Positions 1 through 12,367 of a DNA stretch of 64,000 nt are shown here, in pieces (the stretch's first letter is position 1; each line of letters starts with the position of its first letter). The position numbers and the translations under genes were made by a program. The stretch lies in assembly GCA_004764695.1 (NCBI GenBank), contig SMSO01000006.1, forward strand, positions 724,859 through 788,858, read 5' to 3'. This DNA comes from Schizochytrium sp. TIO01 (lineage: Eukaryota > Sar > Bigyra > Thraustochytrida > Thraustochytriidae). Under the pieces are notes generated by a model. The model was given only the letters and a program-made list of their open reading frames with translations, was not told the DNA's origin and did no database searches.

Positions 1-2340
1 AACTCTATGTTTCTTCCATTTTCTCTAAACAATATCAATGAGAGGCTCCTCTCTTCCTGTTTCATGGAATACGGAGGTGCGTCCATCAAATGCACACTTA
101 TTAAACGGGAGCTAGTGCATGCTGAGCCGATTGAATACTGACTAAACTAACTATCTTTCGGCACCAAATGCCATGCCATCTCTTTCCTGTCTAGTGGTGA
201 ATTAACCTACTGCGACCATGTGAAGTGTTAGCCTCCAGGGCGTTAGAATCAACGACACAGACAGATACGTCTGCGTTACACTCGTTGCGTTTACACCCCA
301 CGACTGCTTCCCGCAAGGCTTCTGTCGTTCTTTTCCCATTGTCGTTCTTGCTTTCCCTAAATTGAGAATCTCGATTTTCTTCTTCCTTGAAATCGTCGAT
401 GGCGTTTTCGTTGCTTTAAACATTATAGTTTTCTTTGCTCTTTTTCTTAAACTCTATTTGTCTTCTTCTCTCTTTTTCAACTTGTATTACCTTCACCAAC
501 TGTATCTTGAGCTGACGTAGAACTCAAAAGTTAATCTATTATTTTATTCCTAACAAAGCCGTATTTTATTTTATTTTGTTTAATTTTTTTTGCAAAGAAT
601 AAGAGATATTTGGGCAGCAAGTGTATACCTCTAGAGAAGAGGTAATAAAGGGCCATGTGGAACATATATTTTAAAGTAGAGAAGCGACTCCAAAATCTTC
701 AGGGCAATTTCTGCATAGACACGTGCATTCCCGCTTTTGGCAGCCAGAACAGGAACGCAACTGTTTACAACGGGCATGCCTCAACCGTTGCAGCAAAACT
801 TATTTTACTACATTCCGTGAAGCGCTTCACTTTCGGAATCGGCCTACGAGACATTGAGACATAGTTTGTCGACTTGTGAGTGTCGTCGCCCACGCAGAGC
901 TAGCTAGATTTCACCCCCATCATATGAACTGGGTGAAAGACATTATCATCAGTGGTCGCAGGCATTGTAATGTTTTGGTGTCAAAGTCTTCACGGTTTGA
1001 AGCTATTCCCATTGCCAGCATCGTTACAACGTGCGTTTGCTGAGACACAAAAGAGCAGCGTATTGGTGGTAGAAGATGTTTCAGCCAACGGGCTGGAGTC
1101 TGCGGTTCAGTAATGTGTAGCTGGTGCTTGAAGCGACAAGCTTTGTCTGGTTCATCTTGTGGTATCGCATTTTGTTAAAAACCTCCCACTATGTTGCTAA
1201 TAGCTCCTTCTTGCGAATGTCAGTGCCAAGGTAGGTAGGCAGCTTGGGAGGAGGACTTTAGCGAACTCAAGCAGCAGGACGACTCCTTACGAGCTCGCGA
1301 CTTGACGGCCAGTCAGTCAGGGCATGCACGCCTTCCATTTATAGTGCAAATGTGCATGCTTCCTAAAAGATACCTCTGCAAGTAGCTAGCCTTGAAGATA
1401 GTTGCAAAGGAGCTAACTAACTATAAACATGTTTTAAAGATCTCGGTGGCTGCTGCAAAATTCTCCGTCTCATATATCTTAATTGCTTATTATGTGTAGA
1501 TTGTCTAGCTTGAGATGGACGTTCAGGTATGCTATGCACGCTGCAAAAACTAACAAGAGTTGCTAGTACTAGGTAGTAAGTAGGTGGTAGGCTTTTTGAA
1601 AAAAAGAATAAGTTTGTTTTCATTCATTTACAAAAGAAGGAAAGTTTACGTTTTGATAAAATGAAAATGAAAATATTAGGATGAAATCTCTGCTCCTTCA
1701 CTTGACCCAGGCGAACATTGATTAGACGGTCTGAACAAGAAACCGCCTTTCAGCTCCCATAATTGTATAAACTCCGGCAGCAGAGAACCTTCCCACGAGT
1801 CGCACTGGTCTTCTAGTCAAGGCGATCCTTCTTTACAGAGCCATTTGTACTTGAATCGGCGCAGAGGTCGAACCTCCTCCCCACGCGGCCATGCGGTGCA
1901 TCAGCAGCAAATAGTCTTACGAAGTTATGTGCTGTGCACGTGCACATTCTGTCCACTGTAAATGAACCAGCTTGAACTGGTCCAGAGCCATTCGCTACAA
2001 TTCGCAAAATGAGGCAGGTCTTTAGGTCCAAACCTGTGGCTCTCTGTGGCCTCGTCAACCACAACGGGCCATTCCTCCATGTACGGTGATATCAGCCAGC
2101 TGCTTGAAGTCCATTAGCGAGCAATTCCTTCAAGGCCAATCTCGATGATGACACACGGAGCGCTTTGGTTTAAGTTCGCCATTCTTTCTATCTTTGTCTC
2201 TTTCTCTCTTTCTTTCGCATTGAACAGATAGATGTACAGAGGAACAGATGAGCAGATGAACAGAACAGCATTGTCCTAGAGAGGACCAATTCGATCGGCC
2301 CTCTCACAGAGTACGCAGTGGGTGCATTCTAAGTTGCCGG

Positions 2341-2382
<42 letters not shown>
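2341..2382. repeat. (GACA)10 microsatellite
   Basis: Ten uninterrupted GACA units followed by GAT. It lies in the non-coding block; the long Leu/Ser/Val frame crossing it on the minus strand is only its translation. Confidence 0.95.
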
Positions 2383-2672
2383 TCAGAGTGCAGGTTGAGG
2401 GACGGCGATGTGTTTGTCGAGCACCGGGAAGATGCCTCTCGCGCCTCATCCTTGTTGCCGCTATTCTGCTGCTGCTGATTATATAAGTCCGCGCGATGGG
2501 CTTTTGATTGAAAGCATAGCCTTTTCGACTTCTCCCTATTTTACAGCCATATTCGTAGTAGATAGATACGGATGTACTCAAAGTGAGCAGACACTAGCTG
2601 TCCCTCCTAGCACTCCACTAGGACCCTGCTGCTGCGTGCATTGATTGTTGAAAGCAGAGAATCTTTGCGAGC

Positions 2673-2712
2673 ACTACTACTACTACTACTGCTGCTACTG
2701 CTGCTACTACTG
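2673..2712. repeat. Imperfect (ACT)n/(GCT)n trinucleotide repeat
   Basis: A run of ACT units interrupted by GCT units, about 40 bp. Its forward translation is a Tyr/Cys run with no sign of being coding. Confidence 0.85.
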
Positions 2713-2903
2713 TGAGTATACTTCTGACTTTTGTATAGAACAGCACAGAAAAAGCTTTCTAAAGTTGATCGCGCACCCTTCTAAACGACATAGCGACATA
2801 GGATTCTGCCGTCGTAAATCAATCCAGCACAGAGCGTCGTCGCCCTGTTTATTCGCATACCCTTCAACCGCAGTCATCGCGTACTCGCGGATCTCAGCAG
2901 CCA

Positions 2904-2958
2904 AGAAAGCGAGAAAGAACGAAAGAAAGAAAGAAAGGAAGAGAGAGAGAGAGAGAGA
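2904..2958. repeat. Polypurine GAAA/GA tract
   Basis: A GAAA-type repeat passes into a pure GA run; the strand is almost entirely purine over about 55 bp. Confidence 0.85.
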
Positions 2959-3343
2959 CGACTCAGAGGCACCTGAGGCACGATAGGAGTCAATGAATCG
3001 AAGAATCAATCAAAGATGGCGTTGAAGGAGCAAGCTGAATACATACCACTTAGATAGGTAGGTAGGAAACTGCCTAGTGCCTGCTTTGGATTCAAGAAGA
3101 GAGGCATTATCTCTGATCTTTTATGTGCATCAGAGAATGCATGTGAGGCAAAGTGTGTTCATCTGCGCACCCATCAGACTCGTACACGGTGTACCCTCCC
3201 GCTAAGGGTTGGCTACCGCGGCATAGGGCACCACCACTCCTACCCTGTTTGATCATTGACGATCGATCAGCGAGGCGGTGCCTAGTACCTCATAAGCGCT
3301 GAGCAGTGTCTGCAGTTTGTGACAAAGAATGTCAGTCACGAAC

Positions 3344-3401
3344 ATTACTCATTCATTCACTCATTCATTCATTCACTCATTCATTCACTCATTCACTCAT
3401 C
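3344..3401. repeat. Mixed (ATTC)/(ACTC) microsatellite
   Basis: Alternating CATT and CACT units over about 58 bp, flanked by pyrimidine-rich sequence. Confidence 0.9.
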
Positions 3402-4000
3402 AAGCCAACTTGAAGTTGTACTTACTTGTTGTTCCTCAGCTTCCTCATCTCTCTCTCACTCGCTCACCAGTTCTCTAAGAAAGTATTTTAAGCTGATTTT
3501 TATTCTAGTTCCCCGCAGACAGACATATATACAGACGGAAAGACAGATCAACAGAAAACAAGGACCTTCGTCTGATAAATTATTTATTTAAAAAAAAACA
3601 CGAATTAATTTTTTATTTTTTTATGTAAATAAATATAAGTTGAGGAATTAAATACCACTCAAAGAAGGTTTGCAGCTGCCACGTATTTTATTTCTTTTTT
3701 TATTTACTTATAATAATAATAAAAAAGCTTTACCTACACCATTTTGTCATTTGATGTATTTTAATTTACAAAACTAAAACACTATTCGTGTATTGTATTT
3801 ATTCCAAAAAATTAATTTAGCACTCGCAACAACAAATAGTACATTGCAGGTAGTTAAAAGCTGATGATTGTACCTTAGGTCGGTTGGCTAGCACCGAATG
3901 GGATTCAGCCTTGACCGCTGTGGGAAGTCGACGGAATTCGTGTCCATGGTTTCCTATGCACTAGCTTCTATGAGTTCCTACATGCTAGTATTCGTCTACA

Positions 4001-4036
4001 ATCACTCACTCACTCACTCACTCTCACTCACTCACT
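4001..4036. repeat. (CACT)n microsatellite
   Basis: Nine or so CACT units with one CT interruption. Downstream at 4092-4230 is a GC-richer open stretch of coding-like composition preceded by a pyrimidine-rich CAG, a possible exon but unproven. Confidence 0.9.
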
Positions 4037-5360
4037 ACCTCCACAACTTGAGAACTTCTTCTCAAAAAGGCGAAACTACTTCCTCAGGACAGCTCGCAAG
4101 ACACGAGTCTCCGACCAAACAGCAGCCTGAGGCTGTCCAGGATGCGAGGTCGAGTGAGGATCCCGCGGAGCAAGTTCAACTCAGATCAGAACCTATCGTC
4201 GCGCTCCTCTGTTTTCGCCTGCCAATGCATTTTGGCATTTTTGCATTTTTGCATTTTGGCATTCTGCTCAAAATCTTTCCCCTCATTTTCTCTCTCACTT
4301 TGTTGCTATTACACGTAGAAGCTGTGAACCCAGTCCTCGCGACGAGAGGGACATCGGCTGCGCTCTGTGACAGAGAGAGAGGGAGAGAGAATCAGAGTGA
4401 GAAGGCGAAGAAGAGCTCTCTTTCCTGCGCGCGCCAAAGTTTGAGAAACTAAAGTTTCGCTGTCGTCATTGAGTCGCCTCGGTGAGTACTGGGACAGAGG
4501 CTGTTCTCCGCCGCTTGTTTGTTCGCGCTCCGTGGCTTCTTTCCTCTTTCTTTCGAAGCGTCTTCCTTCTCCTTAGCTCTTCCTTTTCCCTTTTAGAGTA
4601 AAGGTGTACTTTTAAAAGAATCTATTTTGAAGATATGATTTTTATTCTTTTCATGATCAACATTGAATAACGTAATTAATATAAACAGCTTGAAGATAGT
4701 ATTTATTTATTTGTTTGTTTGTTTAGTTATATTTATTTATTGTTGAAATGGAATGGAAAATAGAATGAAATAAAATACAGAATTAAACATCTTTTCAGGC
4801 GGAGGAAGCGGTCTCTGAGAAAGATTATGCGGTAAAGTGAGGGAGGATTTTCCCCTTCGACTCATGTGGGGCTTTCTCTCGTGAAGAAGACGATATCTGA
4901 CTTTTTCTTTGCCTGAGTAGGCTCTCGCTGCGCCTTCTTCTTTCTGAAGGAAGCTTCGAACGAAGCACTCAACAATTACTCGTGTACCTATGAACAGAGG
5001 GCGACCCTCGCTTGAAATGAAAGAAGAAACTAGCTAGCTGTGCTGCTACACAATACGGTAGGCTACAGATGTGGTAGTGGGTAGGTGAGCATTGCAATTT
5101 GGCATATAAGCAACGATGAGAATACATTCACTTTAATTAGGCTATGATTGGATGGAGCCTGGCGCGGCTTTGAAGAGCACCTCAGCTCCGCGGCATCTTT
5201 TCCATCGCCTTCTACAAACAAAAATAAACGAAAATAAACGGAAATGAACCGTAGCTACGTAGGCCAGCCAGGACCAGGTCTGCTTTCTTCGGCCTTCTTC
5301 TTCTTGTTGGTTTTCTCTGATCTGAGTCGGAATCAGCTGTTTCCGTTGAGTCTATTCTGT

Positions 5361-5386
5361 TTGATTGATTGATTGATTGATTGATT
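5361..5386. repeat. (TTGA)n microsatellite
   Basis: Six to seven TTGA units. Confidence 0.9.
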
Positions 5387-5847
5387 CTGCGTAGTTTAGC
5401 ATGGAGCAATCAATATATATGTATGTACCTAGCTAGCTAACTGATTAGAGAGTGCACAACAGCTTAACAAAAGAGCCTGCCAGACTGTTAAATAACTTCT
5501 GATCTTCAGGCATAAAATACCTTTTCTGTTTTAAATTTATTTCAAAATAGTTTGCTTTCGCATTATGATCATATCTCCGTTAACATTTTTATTCATTTAT
5601 TTATTTTAAATGAATCAGTGCTAGCGAGTCTTTTCGTATTTTTATTATATCTTTAAAGTACTGTATGTAAATAAATTTATTCTCAAAATAAAATACAAGT
5701 TTCATACTTCAAGAAAAACAAAATGATTTAAAAAACTAGCAAAAAGAAAAAAGGTCCCTCCGTGAGCAGAGGCTGGGACAGAATTTGAATAGGCTTTGTA
5801 ACCGCACTCGTCCTATTTGGAAAGAAGCAGCAATCACGAAATTAATT

Positions 5848-5887
5848 GGTTGATTGATCGTTCGACTGATCAATCGATCGATCAACC
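5848..5887. repeat. Inverted repeat, 13-bp arms
   Basis: Arms at 5848-5860 and 5875-5887 are complementary at 12 of 13 positions, the odd pair being G-T, around a 14-base spacer. It is built from GATC/GATT units, so it may simply have grown out of the local simple repeats. Confidence 0.7.
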
Positions 5888-6282
5888 ATCCTCTATCTGA
5901 AACGAGCGGTGAGGAGCTAGAAGGTGGTCCCCATGACTCCTCGCTTGCTTTCGATCGGCCATAAAAGATGCCTCCCTCCCTCCCTCCCAGCTAGCTAGCT
6001 CCTTGATGCTACGGAGGCCTCAGCGCCCGTTTGTTTCCTTCCACCCGGAAAGTCCTTGATGCCCTTTCCTCAAATCCTTTCAGTCCATACGCCATGTTCA
6101 ACTAGCTATCGCTACCAATTCCTACTGTTATGTAATTTTAGTTTCAACTGATCGCAAAACGTTGACTGTGAAAAACTGAGTTCAATACTTATTTTTCCAT
6201 TTTATTTTCTATAGAAACTACAAATAAAACTCTTTGCAGCTCTGTTTGTAACGAAGCAATGAATTAGGATATCTAAACACAG

Positions 6283-6318
6283 ATTCATTCATTCATTCAT
6301 TCATTCATTCATTCATTC
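6283..6318. repeat. (ATTC)9 microsatellite
   Basis: Nine ATTC units. On the minus strand the repeat lies just downstream of a consensus GTGAGT donor at 6361-6366, that is, inside a putative intron. Confidence 0.95.
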
Positions 6319-6366
6319 GCACGCACGCCCATCTATCGCATGCACTTGTTTCTGCGAATTACTCAC

Positions 6367-6551
6367 CCATATTTGAGAAAGTGACTGCGTCGCCTCCAGT
6401 TCTGCTCCGGTGGTCGCACTTCAGAGACGGTGGAGACGGAGACGACCCCTTCGATGCCTTCCTTGACGCGCCGCTTTTCTCCTTCGAAGCGGCTCGAGCT
6501 CTCGAGTCCGAACGCCTCTTGACGCATGCATGGATGCATCGATCCATCCAT
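6367..6551 (-). CDS. Exon-like island, minus strand (unidentified)
   Basis: A GC-rich open frame of about 61 codons in which valine and serine codons end mostly in C. It starts with ATG at 6551 and runs to Lys-Tyr-Gly. Its only stop is the TGA inside a perfect donor sequence (G|GTGAGT, GT at 6365-6366), as expected if this is an exon rather than a complete small gene. The first dozen codons come from an ATCC/ATGC repeat, so the true exon probably begins further in, with the coding-like part ending in a Lys/Arg/Glu-rich and Ser/Val-rich segment. No acceptor with a good pyrimidine tract was found, and other frames are open too. No family recognised. Confidence 0.2.
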
Positions 6552-6560
6552 CCATGCATG
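6525..6560. repeat. Perfect 12-bp inverted repeat
   Basis: 6525-6536 is the exact reverse complement of 6549-6560, with a 12-base spacer, within an ATGC/ATCC-rich stretch. It could form a cruciform or RNA hairpin. Confidence 0.8.
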
Positions 6561-6640
6561 GATGCATCAGTTGGATTGTTTTTGCAAGCGAACAATGCTT
6601 TTGCAGATGAAGAAGAAGAAGACGAGAAATAGAAGTTAAG

Positions 6641-6669
6641 ATAATAATAATAATAATAATAATAATAAT
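6641..6669. repeat. (ATA)9-10 microsatellite
   Basis: Uninterrupted ATA units over 29 bp. Confidence 0.95.
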
Positions 6670-6837
6670 GTTGCAACTATAAACGATGATGGTGATCGAT
6701 GTTTTCTTCTTGAGCTTTTGTTGGTGTTTCATTTGATTCATTTCAATCAGAATGTGAGTGGCTCGATTGGAAGAAGAGGAACACGCACGAAGAACGGAGG
6801 GCAGAGCCCTCGCTGTTTGTGGGGGCGCCTGTTCTTC

Positions 6838-6840
6838 TTT

Positions 6841-6876
<36 letters not shown>

Positions 6877-6878
6877 TT
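6838..6878. repeat. (TTTC)10 microsatellite next to a CAG
   Basis: Ten TTTC units end in TTTTCAG. Read on the plus strand this is a textbook polypyrimidine tract and 3' splice site, followed by an open GC-richer stretch to about 6958. Confidence 0.9.
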
Positions 6879-7211
6879 CAGTCAGTCAGAACCAACCGGG
6901 ATGTTCCTTGGTGCTTTGGAACGGACTCGATTCTGTCAACGCCCACTCCGCCTCTTACTTCTGAGACTGAGGAGGCACGCCTTTGAAGAAAGAAAGAAAG
7001 AGAGAAAGAAAGAAGGCCTCGCTTGGCAAACGAGAGCGTGCTCTCTATTGACGCACAATTTTGCGCGGGTTAGCGATTTTTGAAAGCTGGAGAACTGGTT
7101 TGACTGATTTCCCTTAGGCTGCCTGAGATTTTCGTGAACAGCTTGTTTCGCAGAATGCAATGCACAAATTTGAGTGCTTTCACTGCTCCCACCTCGTAGT
7201 ACTAGCTTAGG

Positions 7212-7245
7212 GATAGATAGACAGACAGACAGACAGATAGATAGG
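7212..7245. repeat. (GATA)/(GACA) microsatellite
   Basis: GATA units flanking a central GACA run, about 34 bp. Confidence 0.9.
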
Positions 7246-10200
7246 TAGCTGACCTCCTTTTGTTCTTGGTGTTCTTGCTCTTCTTCTTTTCAAGACAGCG
7301 GCACCTAAGCACTTCACTAACGAGGCATATACCATAGGAACCTTCTCTTCTACGTGGAGAACGAACGTCTTGAGCTATCTCAGGCTCCTCAGGCAGGAGA
7401 CTTTAAAGGTTCAAGTTGCTTGCATTCCAGGAAAGATGGCAGTATACATACGATCGTCAAATTTAGGCCATCTACAGTGGCACGGAAGTTTAGAACAACC
7501 TTGAAGGAGGCTGGAAGTTTTGCCTGATTTGATTCGGTGACATGATGCCTGAGATTGGGCTTTGGAATTCCAAGGACAGCTGGCGAATAAAGAGCCAAGG
7601 GTGCTTGTATCTAGGTATGTTTGTATGTACGTTGCGTGTGCGTCCTTTCAGCATTTCCTTTGCAACGACCATAAAATTGTGCGAATCGGACGTCACAGAC
7701 AGTAACATCTGGGTCATAAGAGGAGGCAAACTTCATCTTTCGAAATCGAATTCCATGATTGTCAGTCAGTCACAATGTTCCTGAAGCCCATCGCAAAATT
7801 TGAGGATGTTGAACTTATTGAGTTCTTTGTAAGGCGTTTTTTCTCTGCTCACCCAGAGGCTCAGCAAAGGCCGAAACTCCGTCGAATGAAGACATGAAAA
7901 CGCAACGAAGCTCATTGTCCTATGCGTCATAATCAGTCCTTGTGCAAGTGCAGAAGACGGCCTCTCGTGAGTTCTTCGTTTCGTTCTGATGCTACTCCCA
8001 CCCAAAAAAGGCAGTAAGCTTCCTTCCTCCTTCTGCCTATAGGCCTTACTATCTTTCAACCTGCTTTCCTGTGCATTCAGTATTTCTTTTGAGCTCAGAG
8101 ACTCTTTTGTTGTTTGTTTATATTTGGTGAGTTATGTATGAAAGCGAAGGCATCAATTTAATCAGGTTGCACGTTGAATGAGAGGTTCGTCGATTTCCTT
8201 TTGGCTGGGCTTCTTCGCGACCTAGCCATTTTACCAAGCAAGCCACCTTGCACTGTTTTTCCATGGTTATTCACTCTTCAATAGTTTTGGCCACCTCTGC
8301 TTCTTGTGGCGGTAGCATCTCACAAGCAAGATACAGTTTGAAACATTACCCGTCTGCGCTCTCTACATCGCTAATCCCACCTGCCTTCATTTTGGGCTGC
8401 ATGAGCATAGGAACCAAATCTACAATCAAAATGACCTCCGGCAATCTAGCATCTCCAACCTATGAGACCGCCGTCGGTCATTTCCAAAAACCGCCCAGTG
8501 CAACGAATTCTACTATTGTTAACTCTAGCAGGGCATCTACTGATAATTTTTTTCTTTCAACAACTTTATAGAATTGCCCTGCTGCACGTGCTCGCCTGGG
8601 CCAGACTAAAGACCCATGCAATAAAGACCAACCAAATTCCCATTGGGACGCTGCAGAGTTTAATTTCTTTCTGCCTCAGGCTCTCTTTGCACAGAACAAA
8701 TTGCAACGAAGCCTGGATTCAAGCTTGAATTTATAGATGATTAACTTCCCCCCCCCGTCAGTGATACGTAGGTGCCTGCTAATTCTAGTTTTTTTTAATT
8801 ATTTTTTGTTGTTGGAAAGAAAGAAAAGAAATCACCACCATCTTCTTTAATTTATTATATATACAAATAGAATATTAATTAAAATTGAACTGAAAAAATA
8901 TATTAAAAACTGAAATATGTTAATTATATGTAATATTAATTAAAATAGGTACCATGTTGTAGTATGCTATACCTGTAATATTTATGGGTCCCTATAAAAT
9001 AAAAAAGGACATACCTGTACAAGCAACCGGGTCTGTTGATATCTTGAGAAGTATGTAATTGTCAGCAATCTACCATGAGCAATGTCGTGAGGAAAAAGTA
9101 ACTTGATTAAATATATATTCGCCTCTCATCAACCTTAGCTAGAATTTGAACAAAATGAGGCAGGGCTTTCCTTTTCGATCCGATTCTACTATTCAGAACT
9201 TGCTACACCAAAAGACAATGCTAAATTAATTTTAAAAAATAATGAGTAATTTATAAAGACATGCCTTGACGAAACGCTAAACCCTGGGGCTCACTTGCAG
9301 TATGAATTTTAATTTACGACTCTCCATGCGTTTTACATTAAGTGAGTGCAACAGATATATTTATCATATTGAATAAATTTCTACTCAAGGTGCCGGAAAG
9401 CTGAGCATTTACTTTGTCTTACTATACCATCACATGCACTTTACATTGTTGAAGATTTGTTGAAATTTAGGCAGCGCTTGGGTTTCCTATATTTAAGTAC
9501 ACTTCAAAATGAAAATATCAAAATGAAAAACATAATTGAAAACATATATAAACTCACTTGCTTAGATTGTGCATCTCCTCTGCTTTCACGATAACATGAT
9601 AGTGTCTGGAAATAATGGACTATCAAATCACGGGCGAGTTTGATAGTGTGACTTATTTGCAGATATGATGTATTATTACTATATTATTAAATAATAGTTA
9701 AAGTCCCTACCACGAAGCAAGTTTTAGAATAGTGCAGTGGTAGGAAATGCGAAACATCCAGATACCTACCTAAAATAGAACTAATACACACGTTCACTCA
9801 GGCACTTGGCCATAGATGTTTATGTAGGGTCTACTAGGTGTTTCATAATGCCTGTGCACGACGTGCGTGTAAAGCTCCATCCACCAACTCCGTCGAGCGG
9901 AACTTGTCTTCGCCTACTAATGTAAGAACAAAAGGTGAAGCTTCATTTTGTTTGTTTGTTTGCATGGAGCAACGCCAAGTCTTGACATTGATAACTAATT
10001 TTAGACGCTTCTTTCCAGTTATGGTTTTTAATTTATAAGATATATTCTGGAAGCAATTCGTCCCTTCCTCGTACTTTACTGATCCCATATATGGCATTGT
10101 AAACCTCGTTGCAGGTGGGTGGGCAGGAACCTAAATTGATACTCTTTTCACGATTTTTCCACGACTTCCTTTTTCATTTTCATTTAATTATTTAATACTT

Positions 10201-10533
10201 TCTTTAAATGAACTGATTCATTTCAACTTGGAAACAGAAGAAAGAAGCAGTATTAGAGAAAGCGTTTCTTGTGCAGAGGGCCAAACAGGTATGTAGCATA
10301 CCTCGTAGCATTTTCTTTTGTGGCGACAATGTACTATGACTTAAGAAAACGCCGCACCATGCTTAATCCCTAAATACCAGCCTCTCCAAAAGCAGTGTTT
10401 CTTCTTATTATTGAAAAGAGCTTTGGAGGACCTTTCCAGAAGTTTAACCTCTTCATTTTAATGTGCAATGTGTAAGACCGACCAGCACGAAAATCCAAAT
10501 CTGAGGCAGGGTGGGGAACGGCTTGGTTGGTTG

Positions 10534-10534
10534 C

Positions 10535-10572
<38 letters not shown>

Positions 10573-10575
10573 GGT
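10534..10575. repeat. (TTAG)n microsatellite
   Basis: About ten TTAG units with GTTG units at both edges. Confidence 0.9.
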
Positions 10576-11461
10576 TAATCAGATCAGCATAAGCATATCA
10601 TGGCGCAACGTCTGTGGTGCTGCTGCTTCTTCAAGGTGAGAGCACAGCCAGAGACATAGATCCTCGGGCCAGGTTGGCCATCTGTTGACACTGGAAGTGG
10701 CGTAATCCGCGCTGACTTGGCTGCTGGTTTAATCGTTCCAACCCTGGCCGCACATCTCCTGTCTGCCTCCTCCTCCTCGTTCCAACAAATTTACACCGCC
10801 ATGCTCATACATCCCTTCCACATTGCACGATCGAATCGGTGTCGATGCATCAATGAGCCAATAAACGGAAAAAAAAATAATTATAACATCCGCCGCCTTC
10901 TATAAACTCAACTTACCTTACATCGCTGCGTACCTCTGAGCTGGTTGAAGAGCACCTCCACATGTCACGACATGATTCCAACCTCTGTCTCTGTGTGTGT
11001 GAATGTAATGTATCGATCTGATGAATCTACTTATGGATCCATGAAACTATGTGTGTATGTATGTATGTGCCATGGTCTCATGGTAGCGGCGCCACTGGGT
11101 GCACTGTGCACTCGCTCCAGATCGTCCAAGTGGGAGTGGATGGAGATCATGCCATTGGTTGCTTGCTTATACTTCACCCTGGTGCCCAGCACAAAAACTT
11201 AAAAAAGGACCTCGCTAGCTAGCCAGGACAAAGGACAAAGGTAGCTCATGTGCGAGAGTGCTCTCTTGGTGATCTCTGCACAACAGCTGGCCTGCCGCTG
11301 CCTGCCTGGCTAGCGTGAACTGACCCGCTCAATGCGCCATGCATTCGTCTTCTTCTGTGGTGCTTGCTGCCTTACAGGCCTGTAAGAACTCAACAAAGTT
11401 CTGCTATCTTCTGTGGCCTGCTCTGCTAGGCAGTTCTACCGGCCCGCCTAAGCTGAAAGTA

Positions 11462-11548
11462 CATCCATAGATCCATAGATCCATAGATTCATAGATACAT
11501 GCATGCATGCATGCATGCATCAATTCATAGATTCATCCATCCATCTAT
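11462..11548. repeat. Compound ATCCATAG / ATGC / ATCC repeat
   Basis: Three to four ATCCATAG-type octamers, then an (ATGC)5 palindromic run, then further ATTCATAG and ATCC units. Confidence 0.85.
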
Positions 11549-11603
11549 TCGCTCGCTCGTTCATAATTCAACCGCAGCTTGTAGAGTGGAAGCCTCTGTT
11601 TGT

Positions 11604-11637
11604 TGTTTGTTTGTTTGTTTGTTTGTTTGTTTGTTTG
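11604..11637. repeat. (TTTG)8 microsatellite
   Basis: Eight TTTG units. The following 11640-11770 is GC-rich and open in several frames on both strands, so its coding status cannot be decided. Confidence 0.9.
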
Positions 11638-11862
11638 CGGAGCAGTGGCCGCCTTTGGCCAACTTCTCTCAACCTCGCGCAGGAGGCCTCCTCGCTGGAG
11701 CTCTTCTCACCCTGCGCAACCTCGTGCCAGGCGCTACTCCGACGCACTCGCTCGAGTGTCAACTGGACCCTTCAAAGTTCCACATTGCACTTGGATTTCT
11801 TTCTCTCTTTCTCAACCTACATAGAACAGCTGTATTAGTTCACTCACTCACTCGCTCACTCG

Positions 11863-11895
11863 CTTCTTCTTTCTTCTTTCTTCTTTCTTCTTTCT
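11863..11895. repeat. (TTCTTTC)4 heptamer repeat
   Basis: Four TTCTTTC units forming a pure pyrimidine tract. Confidence 0.9.
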
Positions 11896-12329
11896 GAGAG
11901 TACGTATACATATATGACATGTTTGTTACTTTTATACTCTATTGATTTTTTGTTTTGTTTTATTTTGTTTTAAATAAAAGACTTTTCGAGTTTTTATTTG
12001 TTTTAATTGATAGAAGGAAAAAAGAAATCATGGTCAAAAGCTTCTCACGCAAGGCTGGTGTTAGTAGAGGTTATCTATCTCCAGTAGGACCTGGAGAGCA
12101 GTGTTGATGTTGATGAACTCCGAAGTATCAAGTCAATTCACTTCACTCCTGAGTCATCATTGGTGATCGATCGCCAATCACAGCGTTCGGAAGCGCCTCT
12201 TGGCTGTCTAGGTACGAGGAGGCCGCCTGCGCTGAAGTTGGTGGCGAATATGCTTCGTGACCAGAGAGGAATACATCACGCGGCTCTTGGCTGTGCTTTT
12301 CCCATATCTTCTGCGCAAGCCTTTCCGTT

Positions 12330-12331
12330 TT

Positions 12332-12366
<35 letters not shown>

Positions 12367-12367
12367 C
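12330..12367. repeat. (TTTC)9 microsatellite
   Basis: Nine TTTC units; ten bases further on is CATAG (AG at 12376-12377), and a GTGAGT lies at 12404-12409. On the plus strand this layout looks like polypyrimidine tract, acceptor, 26-base exon and donor. Confidence 0.9.

Noticed and set aside
1840-1890. GGTTCGACCTC on the minus strand, resembling a tRNA box B
   Set aside because: The T-stem is only four pairs, and no box A or acceptor stem lies at the right distance.
8248-8571. 107-codon plus-strand frame with coding-like Ser/Thr/Pro composition
   Set aside because: It lacks an ATG at its head, the opposite strand is nearly as open, no splice sites or family support it, and Ser-rich frames of this kind often arise antisense to other sequence.
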